In this document: piece after piece, positions 55,612 to 64,000 of the stretch
Layout: every line of letters starts with the position of its first letter
Position numbering within the stretch: position 1 is the stretch's first letter
Assembly: GCA_002221725.1 (NCBI GenBank)
Contig: NJFT01000061.1
Span: 62,001-126,000, forward strand
Reading direction: 5' to 3'
DNA from: Scedosporium boydii
Taxonomy: Eukaryota > Ascomycota > Sordariomycetes > Microascales > Microascaceae
Length of the DNA stretch: 64,000 bases
Position numbers and translations under genes: made by a program
Notes under the pieces: model-generated
Told to the model about the DNA's origin: nothing
Databases searched by the model: none
The model's input: only the letters and a program-made list of their open reading frames with translations

Positions 55612-58600
55612 ATGGTGAGGATCTACCCCCAACGGCCTACATCCTTATGCAACTGAGACTAACCTTTGCGCTTCGTCCACTCCTTCTCCTAGGGTATATC
55701 GAGACGACCTAAAGATAAAGCCGCCCGGCAGGGCCGCGGCGGTGACCAAGGGGGAGCCGGCGCCCGACCCAAGAAGGCAACATTCGAAACGACAAAGAAG
55801 AAGGAGATCGGTGTTTCTGACTTGACGTTGCTGAGCAAAGTGTCCAACGAGGCGATCAACGAGAACTTGAAAAAGCGATTCGAAGGCGCCGAAATCTACA
55901 CTTATATCGGCCATGTGTTGGTCTCCGTCAACCCTTTCAGGGATCTCGGTATCTACACTGATCAAGTGTTGGAGAGCTACAGGGGCAAGAACCGTCTCGA
56001 GATGCCGCCGCACGTCTTTGCTATCGCCGAAGCCTCCTATTACAACATGAAAGCCTACAAAGATAACCAATGTGTAATTATTTCCGGAGAATCCGGCGCT
56101 GGAAAGACGGAAGCGGCGAAGCGCATCATGCAGTACATCGCCAACGTCTCGGGCGGTGAATCCGGCGATATCCAACAGATAAAGGACATGGTGCTCGCCA
56201 CCAACCCTCTGCTGGAGTCCTTCGGTAACGCCAAAACGTTGAGGAACAACAACTCGTCGCGTTTCGGAAAGTACCTCCAGATCTACTTCAACACGCAAGG
56301 CGAGCCGGTCGGAGCCGACATTACAAACTACCTCCTCGAAAAGTCCCGAGTCGTCGGCCAGATCACGAATGAGCGCAACTTCCATATCTTCTACCAGTTT
56401 ACGAAAGGCGCTTCACAAAACTACCGACAACTGTACGGCATCCAAAAGCCCGAGACTTATGTATATACTAGCCGATCTAAGTGTCTCGATGTCGACGGCA
56501 TCGACGATGTTGCCGAATTCCAAGACACTCTTAACGCCATGGAGATCATTGGTCTGTCGCAAGCCGAGCGGGATGAGATTTTCCGTATGTTAGCAGCCGT
56601 CCTGTGGGTAGGAAACATTCAGTTCCGAGAAGACGACAGCGGCTGGGCCGAGGTCACTGATAGGTCTGTTGTCGAGTTCGTGGCGTACCTCCTAGAAGTA
56701 ACGCCCGAACAACTCGTCCGCGCCGTTACAATTAGAATCCTCACTCCCAGGAGTGGAGAGGTAATCGAGTCTCCCGCCAATCCTGCTCAGGCACTAGCGA
56801 CGCGCGATGCGCTAGCTAAAGCAATCTACAACAACCTCTTTGATTGGATTGTTGAGCGCATCAACCGGTCGCTCAAGTCTAGGCAGGCGACGACCAATAC
56901 TATTGGCATCCTCGATATCTACGGTTTCGAGATCTTCGAGAAGAACAGCTTTGAACAGCTTTGCATCAACTACGTCAATGAGAAACTACAGCAGATCTTC
57001 ATTCAGTTGACGCTGAAGACCGAACAAGAAGAATATGCCAAGGAGCAGATTCAATGGACCCCGATCAAGTACTTCGACAACAAGGTTGTGTGCGATCTCA
57101 TCGAACAGATCCGGCCTCCCGGTATCTTCTCCGCTATGAAGGATGCGACGAAGACGGCCCATGCCGACCCCGCGGCTTGCGACCGAACGTTTATGCAGAG
57201 TATCAATGGTATGAGCCACGCTCATCTGACGCCTAGGCAAGGCAACTTTATTATCAAGCACTATGCCGGTGACGTGAGCTACACGGTTGACGGAATTACG
57301 GACAAGAACAAGGATCAGCTCCTAAAGGGTCTCCTCAGTCTCTTCCAGGCCAGTGGCAACAGCTTCGTTCACCAGCTCTTCCCTCATCAAGTTGATCTAG
57401 ATAACCGAAAGCAGCCACCATCGGCCGGTGACAGGATCCGGACATCGGCGAACGCTCTTGTAGAAACGTTGATGAAGTGCCAGCCATCGTACATCCGAAC
57501 CATCAAGCCGAACGAGAACAAATCCCCTACGGAGTATAACGTCCCCAATGTACTCCATCAAATTAAGTATCTTGGTCTTCAGGAAAACGTGCGTATTCGT
57601 CGAGCGGGTTTCGCCTACCGTCAGACGTTCGAAAAGTTTGTCGATCGTTTCTTCCTGTTGTCACCAGCAACCTCTTATGCCGGCGAGTACACCTGGCAAG
57701 GGTCGTACCAGGATGCTGTGAAACAGATTCTCAAGGATACGAGCATACCCAAGGAGGAGTGGCAAATGGGAACCACAAAGGCTTTCATCAAGTCTCCCGA
57801 GACGCTCTTTGCGCTTGAGCATATGCGCGACCGCTACTGGCACAACATGGCCACCCGAATCCAGCGCATGTGGAGAGCTTACCTCGCTTACCGTGCCGAA
57901 TCTGCCACTCGCATCCAGCGATTCTGGAGGAAGAAGCGGACTGGTGCGGAGTACCTACAATTGCGAGACCAGGGCCACCGTGTTCTAGGAGGTCGCAAGG
58001 AGAGAAGGAGAATGAGTCTTTTGGGTTCCAGGCGTTTCCTCGGCGATTATCTCGGCATCAATGCTTCTGTCGGCCCCGGCTCCCAAATCCGAAACGCCAT
58101 CAATATCTCCACGGGCGAGCAGGCCGTGTTTTCTTGCAGAGGTGAAATTCTGGAGGCCAAGTTTGGACGATCCAGCAAGCCGAGCCCTCGCATTATCATC
58201 GTTACTACCCGAGCCTTCTACATCGTTGCCCAGGCGCTGGTGAATCACCAAGTCCATATATCAATAGAGCGATCGATCCCTCTTGGCGCAATCAAGTATG
58301 TCGGCGCATCGAGTTGTCGGGATGATTGGTTCTCGCTCGGTGTGGGGTCCCCACAAGAGCCCGATCCTCTGATGAACTGCGTGTTAAAAACGGAAATGTT
58401 TACGCAGATGCAACGCATGATGCCCGGTGGCTTCAATCTCAAGATTAGCGAGGTGATCGACTACGCCAAGAAGCCAGGAAAGGTGCAGATGGTGAAGGTT
58501 ATTAAAGACTCGCAAGTAACGGTCGACTACTACAAGAGCGGCGCCATTCACACGCAACAAGGCGAGCCAGCGAACTCGGTCTCGCGACCCACTCCTAAGG

Positions 58601-59411
58601 GCAAGCCTGTTCCTCCTCGACCAATCACCCGTGGCAAGCTCATCAAGCCCGGTGGCCCAGGAGGCCGACCTTCGAGGATTACCGGAAATCGCACGCCTCA
58701 GCCGAGACCTGGCGCTAGTAGCACCTCATCTAGGCCCGTGCCCCAGGCTGCTGCGGTCATGGCTGCCGCCGCCATACCAAGCCATACGCGACCCCAGGCA
58801 TCGCGTGTTGCCGCCGCCGCCGCCGCCGCCGCCACTCCAGCCTCGAGAATGCCGCCCCCTCCGCCTCCGCCTGCGCCGGCCGCCAAGCCAAAGATTATGG
58901 CCAAGGTCTTGTACGACTTCTCCTCGGACAAGGCGAACGAACTCTCAATTACCAAGGGCGAGATGATTGAAATTATCCAAAAAGAAAATAACGGTAAGTC
59001 TTATGAGATCTTGTGTCGACCATGGGGTATAGCTAGATTCCTAACTCTGCTTTTCTTTTGCTAGGCTGGTGGCTAGGTAAGAATGCTCGCGGTCAGGCGT
59101 GGGTACCATCGGCGTACGTCGAGGAGCAGGTCGCTCCGCCTCCCGCTCCCGCTCCGGCGCCCCGTGCACCACCACCACCTCCGGGCGGCCAAAACGGAAC
59201 GCGTGCCAAGCCCACACCACCGCAACCTCCCGCCAAGCGCCCCGCTGCTGGGCGCAAGCCCGCTGGATATCAAGCTCGGGACTCGGGCATGAGCCTCAAT
59301 GGCGGGGCTGACGGCAACCCCACCCCCAATTTGGCGGGCAGTCTTGCGGATGCCCTCCTGGCCAGGAAGAATGCGATGCAAAAGGGTAGGGATGATGATG
59401 ATGACTGGTAA
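55612..59411 (+). CDS. MYO1: Class-I myosin (Myo5/MyoA type)
   Basis: Actin motor of endocytic patches and hyphal tips. Exons are 55612-55614 (only the ATG), 55693-58993 and 59065-59411, giving 1216 aa. Motor domain: P-loop GESGAGKT (residues 133-140), switch-[11 protein letters not shown] and switch-[19 protein letters not shown]. The TEDS-rule position is E357 (SGEVIESP), an acid where yeast and Aspergillus have a phosphorylated Ser. IQ motifs start near residue 719 ([10 protein letters not shown] and [10 protein letters not shown]). A lipid-binding TH1 tail is followed by a Pro/Ala-rich TH2 with a poly-Ala and a poly-Pro run. The SH3 domain spans about residues 1070-1125 (KVLYDF ... GWWLGKN ... 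WVPSAYVEE) across the last intron. The C-terminal acidic RDDDDDW is an Arp2/3-binding motif. Confidence 0.97.
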
Positions 59412-59712
59412 ATGGCACGGAAAATGGAAAAGTTTACTTGTTGAAGTATAGAGACTTGCCTTGGGAGGAGCGATTGTTCTTTTTTTCTTCTTCCTGGATC
59501 GGACGTGTTTTTAATCCAGAGGGCATCAGAAGGGATGTATATGTATGATGGTTTTTATGATAGCTGTTCAGAATATGACATTCACGCCCGTAACCCTAAC
59601 TCTATGAATTACTTATCTTTCGAGCACAATATTTGCTTAAACATAATTCTGAATTTCTGATCAAATTGGATCTCATTAATACTATATTTGTCTATCCTTG
59701 CGGCCAAATCAT
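59412..59712. other. Convergent 3' region MYO1 / PFA4
   Basis: A 301-bp tail-to-tail spacer, A/T-rich with T runs near 59480. Nothing else is seen. Confidence 0.6.
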
Positions 59713-61104
59713 TTATGCGTCTGCATCGTCAAGCTCTACTATCCTTCTTCTCCGTAGAATCTCTCCGAGGGGGAGATCCTCCTCGTCATCTATCCTCCGT
59801 ATCAACGGTATGTCCTCATCATCCTCATCATCCTCATCCACGCCGTAATCACGGAGCGTCTCGCCATCCGCATTCTTAAATCCTGTCGCTGCTTGACCAT
59901 CACCACCATCTACGTCGTAATCTTCAATCTCCTCTAGTTCGGCAAGTATATCAGCCCTTTGCCTCTCCCACCTCCGTAAATCAGCCTCCTGTCTCCGCCG
60001 AAACGCCTCTTTCTGTTCCTCGGCGGAGGAATACATAGGAATCGCACCCTCGTCGTCCACCGACTCGCCAGGCCAGCCCGGGACGCCACGGCGATGGCGA
60101 TCTGGATCGGGAGGCGGCCACATTCCCCGACGGGAGTTGAAGCCGTTTTCTTCGTATTCCCAGCCCGAGCCTTTTCCGGTGCGGGATATGCGCGGACCGC
60201 CGGCGAGTGGGAAGAACCAGAGTAGGAAGTTCTTCGTGCCCATCGCATCCGCCATGTTTTTGAAGAAGCCGATGTCGTAAGGGAACTCGACCTTTTCGGG
60301 TGGCCCGTCGGCCTCGTCGTCTCCGTCCCACCAGCCGCCTCCTCTTCGCTCGACGAATCGCTCGTGCTTCTCGATTTCCCAGCCTTCAATCATGGTGGTG
60401 TTGAGGACCCATCCCCTTAGGGTGCTGGCGAGCATTATTCCTAGCGCCGAGGAGGTCACAAAGCATACTAGCCCCAGGAAGGCGAGGTGTATAAGCGCCG
60501 GAAGACTCGGGCCGAGATACGAGGGCCATCTTCTTGCGTCCCAAAGAGCGGCGAAGCGAAGGAAGAGAAGGTACGAAAGGTACCATAGCGATAGGTTCGT
60601 CCATACCAGGAAGCGGAGGAAGTGAGGGAAGGTCGTGAGGGAGACGCAGTTGGCTGTCCACGGACAGTGGTGGTCCATTTTAGGGATGCAGCGGCGGCAG
60701 TGGCGACAGTGATGGGCTCGGGGAGGCTTCGGGGCCTTGCATTTGGTGCACCAGCGGGTGCCGGGTACCCCGGGGCTTATAAAATCGGCGGTAGAATCAT
60801 CGTCCGAACTCGAGTCTCCCCCCGTCTCGTTTGCGGTCGGGTTCAGGACGGGCCTGGTGCCAGGGCGGGATATCGCGGGATCATATTGGCCGGGGGAAAC
60901 TGTGCATGCCCTATAGTATGACCACCATAGGCAAGCGAGCAGGGTATTGAAGGTGATCGTCTGCTTCTTCGTCGGCGGGCCCGGATCGAGATTCTCGGCC
61001 TTGTGGAAGAGATACTGAGAGGTATAGGCGAGAAAGATGATCAGGAGGCAGACGGCGGGGACGGCGAGCCTTTTCACGATGGGGGCATCATTGAATCCGG
61101 CCAT
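59713..61104 (-). CDS. PFA4: Palmitoyltransferase Pfa4 (DHHC)
   Basis: S-acyltransferase of the endoplasmic reticulum. In yeast Pfa4 palmitoylates chitin synthase Chs3 for export. A single exon of 463 aa starts [19 protein letters not shown]. Two membrane spans (about residues 12-32 and 50-67) precede a cytosolic Cys-rich domain containing [19 protein letters not shown] and [10 protein letters not shown], with the catalytic DHHC at residues 144-147. Two further spans follow, then the Pfa4-typical stretches [29 protein letters not shown] and [11 protein letters not shown]. The final 150 residues are charged and acidic, probably disordered, and longer than in yeast. An insertion rich in Ser/Asp (about residues 95-110) lies between the second span and the Cys-rich domain. 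Confidence 0.95.
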   Translation of the reverse strand: MAGFNDAPIVKRLAVPAVCLLIIFLAYTSQYLFHKAENLDPGPPTKKQTITFNTLLACLWWSYYRACTVSPGQYDPAISRPGTRPVLNPTANETGGDSSSDDDSTADFISPGVPGTRWCTKCKAPKPPRAHHCRHCRRCIPKMDHHCPWTANCVSLTTFPHFLRFLVWTNLSLWYLSYLLFLRFAALWDARRWPSYLGPSLPALIHLAFLGLVCFVTSSALGIMLASTLRGWVLNTTMIEGWEIEKHERFVERRGGGWWDGDDEADGPPEKVEFPYDIGFFKNMADAMGTKNFLLWFFPLAGGPRISRTGKGSGWEYEENGFNSRRGMWPPPDPDRHRRGVPGWPGESVDDEGAIPMYSSAEEQKEAFRRRQEADLRRWERQRADILAELEEIEDYDVDGGDGQAATGFKNADGETLRDYGVDEDDEDDEDIPLIRRIDDEEDLPLGEILRRRRIVELDDADA

Positions 61105-61749
61105 CGCGATCCATGGGCCACCTTCCGCGGAGCATTCGTCACCCCGATGGGTCTTCGGGCAAGGTGAAAGTAAGTTGGTATCGGAGTCTAGGTATGGATG
61201 GCCACAAGTGCAGTGATGTCAGCTCAGCCTCCATCGTCGTATCATTGAACGCGGAATGCACTGGCGAAACGCGCGTTCAGGGGTAGCTTCGCTTATATAA
61301 GCAGTGCTCAAAGCACCTTCATTCAGTAGGACAAGTCGAAGCATCTCGATTCTGGAATGCGACGATCGACAAACTCAAATGTTCCAGGATTCCTGATGAT
61401 AGGATTGTTCTGTGACCCTTTAAACCCAATTTCAAATATGTGATTTGTGAAAATCGGCCCCATGTTATGACGAATTTTCTTCTCGCACCCCCGGAAGTGC
61501 TGAGGCTTGAAGATGGTGACGAGAGTCGCTCAGCTGGTTCTTCGCAGGGACTGGCTTCTCACTAAGTCGACGGGCTACGCTAGTCTTCTCCTTGCGCTCT
61601 TGTATGTCCATGCCCTTGATTGAAAGAATAAAGGTGTTGTGCTGACTTGGGAGCTGGGGGAAAGCTTCGCCTCTACTTACGCCCGACAATTTCATACCCT
61701 CGAGCGATACGCGGTTCTAGGTGCGTGAGGCGTATCATCCAACCCGGAC
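61105..61749. promoter_or_regulatory. Divergent promoter PFA4 / glycosyltransferase
   Basis: A 645-bp head-to-head spacer. It contains a 12-bp palindrome GCTTATATAAGC at 61291-61302, a TATA-like element readable from both strands, about 190 bp from the PFA4 start and 450 bp from the other start. The rest shows no clear motif. Confidence 0.5.
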
Positions 61750-64000
61750 ATGAGCGTACATGCTGACCTTGGATCTACCACAGATGAACCAAGAGGGACT
61801 GCTGTTTGCGCGCTCGGGCTCGCGTGGGCGTTGTCATGGGTAGGGTCTTTGCTCGCGAAGAAATTACCAGATGCCGGTTCCATTTCCAGTTCGTCTGATC
61901 TTGGCCCGTTTGGCTGGTATGAATCGACTAACTGGGATAGAAGGTGAGCCTCTCCATGGAGAAGAGCGGAGGTTTATCGCTTCACCGAAGAGGCCGCGGC
62001 CACGCTACCAAATTATCCTTTCCATCTGTCTCTTCGTCCGGCTTGAGATCTTCCTTGCCGTGAGCCGCCAAACTCAATGCTCTGTCCCAGGAGTCGCGGT
62101 AAGCATTAGAGCTCATCATCCACGTGGAGGTAAAATGTAAATACCGGTGCACTAATTATATAGTTAAGCCCTTCGTTTGTATCCCATTACTTATATACGA
62201 GCTTTATTTTGCCATCCAACCCAGGCCGGAAGAGAAAGATCAGAATGATCCATGGGGCGACCTCTTCCTGGATCTCGTGAACTGGGTCACCACGTCAAGA
62301 GTGAGTTTGATGATCAGCATCATTCTTCTTGTCGTTGGAGCCCACGATTCGATGTCTCAGACGACTAGGACAACCTTTTTCTGTGCGAATACCTTCGATA
62401 GCAGCTCACGGACGGTCACCCTACAATGGCTCGGAGTGTGTCTAGACGCCACCATCTTGATACTGCTCTGGCGCATCATGTCGTGGACGAAGTCGACACA
62501 GGCTCGATTGCACGCACTCTCCACGATATTACAAAACAGTTATTACCTGGCTGTGGGTGTTTTCTTTCTTGTCATCATCTTCACGAAACAAAGCTTCTGG
62601 TCGATCTACGGTTCAGATGTCATTTCCGACGGAATTATCCTGTCGGTTGTCTTGATCTCGTCCATCTTGTTGATGTGTGAATCTACACCGATTGTGCCCA
62701 TAGCCACCATTCTTATGGCCTGCGGCCAAGTTGCATCACTGAGCAACGTTGACCAAATGCAAACCTGGCTCCATGGAACGGCCTACGACACGCTCAAACC
62801 ACTCTATTGTCTCTTTTTCGGCTACTCTATTCTTCTCAGTCGACACCACATGCGCACGCTAAAGACTGCAGTCAGTCTCGCCATCTTCTGTGCTCTCGCC
62901 GTCGTTATATTTACGGCCTTGCCAATTACGATCATAAGGGCTAGGAAGCACGGGTTCGATATTCATCCTGTAAACAAACTGATCTATGAGGCCCGAATAG
63001 GGTCAGATCGTTGGCTTACCCGGGCATCTATCAGCGGCAGCCTAGAAGTGGCGGTCTCGGAATATAAGGAGCGTAATCACGGCAAACAACCGCCTCCGGG
63101 CTTCGATGCTTGGTTTTCCTTTACCAAGGAGAAGAAGTCGGTGATCATTGATCACTTTAACCAGATTGGGAATGATATACTTCCCTTCTGGAAGATGTCT
63201 CCAAAGACATTGAGAGCTAGGATTGAGCAGCTCAAGAACCAACCAGGTATAGCAATGGTAAAGATCCGTGGAGGGAAAACCTCCACAGAGACGGAGGCAA
63301 ACCGGGACGACCACTCTATACGCCAACTAGAAGAGCTAGCTTCTATGATTTCAGCCTTCTCCAACCACCTTCCAGATATGGACATACCGATTAACCTTTA
63401 CGAGCAGCCCAGGGTACTTTCTACCCGTGGAAGCACGTCAAATGTTTGGGCATCGACATCGATCCCCGAACGCCGTCAAATGGAATCACTAGGCTGCCCT
63501 CCAGGATCTTCGGTGAGATCCCGGCAGCCCTGGAATATCCGCGACCTAACCACGACATACACTTCATCCTACTCGAAAGGTCAATTCATTACCAACTGGG
63601 AGCGATCCCTAGACATCTGCAACCAACCAGATGTGATGGCCTACCTCCACGGATTCCATATGGTCCCACCTGTAAATCATGAGCCCTACGTGCAGCTCAT
63701 GCCAGTATTCAGCCGCTCGAAGACGAGCGGCTTCAGTGATATCCTAATCCCCCTTCCAGGCACCGGCGACTCTGCAGAAGAGTCGATGGGAAACTTCCAT
63801 CACAAAGAGAACACCCTCTATTGGCGGGGTGGATATGGGGACCCAACGGTCGGGCAGCAAGGCTTGCGTGGCAATCACAAGCATCGAGCAGCGCACCTCG
63901 TCAACAATGCAACCTCCTCCGACGAGACGCTAATCGTTCTCCCGGCATTTGGTAATAACAATAATGGGGCGAAGTTTGCCTACAGCAAGGTTCCCACGCA
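61750..64000 (+). CDS. CAP10/GT90-family glycosyltransferase, multi-pass N-terminus (cut by right edge)
   Basis: The third exon, 62169-64000, stays open for 610 codons and runs off the window. Its first 300 residues hold about six to eight hydrophobic spans (PFVCIPLLIYELYFAI, VSLMISIILLVVGAH, YYLAVGVFFLVIIF, GIILSVVLISSILL). A luminal domain follows with YEARIGSDRWLTRASIS, PPPGFDAWFSF, NTLYWRGG and KHRAAHLVNN, the pattern of GT90 capsule-associated proteins (Cryptococcus Cap10 family, O-xylosyl or related transfer in the Golgi). The donor and acceptor sugars cannot be told. Proposed upstream exons are 61750-61916 and 61972-62098. The 62099-62168 intron (GTAAGC, branch CTAAT, acceptor AAG) is reasonable. 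The first junction is uncertain and could move. The 3' end is missing. Confidence 0.8.

Overview
This window is nuclear DNA of a filamentous ascomycete (Pezizomycotina), most likely a Sordariomycete. The genes carry short introns (mostly 55-130 nt) with GTANGT-type donors, CTAAC-like branch sites and AG acceptors. Several products are typical of filamentous fungi: an NADPH oxidase NoxA, a class-I myosin with an Arp2/3-binding acidic tail, a Pfa4-type palmitoyltransferase and a Cln-type G1 cyclin. No species name can be given from the sequence alone. All gene models were spliced by hand from the raw sequence, checking reading phase at every junction.

Left block (1-15.7 kb), gene-dense: a conserved-looking protein of unknown function (-), the APC11 RING subunit of the anaphase-promoting complex (-, 4 exons), a mitochondrial mercaptopyruvate/thiosulfate sulfurtransferase (+), ribosomal protein RPS2/uS5 (+, 3 exons), a 1113-residue protein of unknown function (-, 3 exons), a divergently transcribed 653-residue protein with a retropepsin-like DSGA motif (+), and a G1 cyclin (-).

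Middle block (15.7-40.0 kb), about 24 kb in which I find no convincing gene. It is not visibly AT-rich. From 17.3 to 32.8 kb it carries 20 exact copies, in both orientations, of the nonamer TACTTCGTA/TACGAAGTA; one more lies at 1331 and I saw none to the right of 33 kb. Two copies fuse into a perfect 20-bp palindrome at 26098. The block also holds TGATCA/AATTGAT inverted repeats, a candidate short dispersed repeat pair, a tRNA-Tyr-like relic and decayed micro/minisatellites. This is the least explained part of the window.

Right block (40.0-64 kb): SYM1/Mpv17 (+), the mitoribosomal protein mS38/COX24 (+), a 4.7-kb gene-poor stretch, the NADPH oxidase NOXA (+, 5 exons), a small Cys-rich protein whose frame is broken by one TAG or a weak 66-nt intron (-), the RNA cytidine acetyltransferase KRE33/NAT10 (-), the class-I myosin MYO1 (+, divergent from KRE33), the palmitoyltransferase PFA4 (-) and a GT90/CAP10-like glycosyltransferase (+) cut by the right edge.

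The recognised genes are mostly housekeeping: cell cycle, ribosome and mitoribosome, rRNA/tRNA acetylation, endocytic actin and protein palmitoylation. They do not form an obvious pathway. The candidates for something undescribed are the nonamer-rich gene desert and the divergent pair of unknown and retropepsin-like genes at 5.8-12.0 kb.
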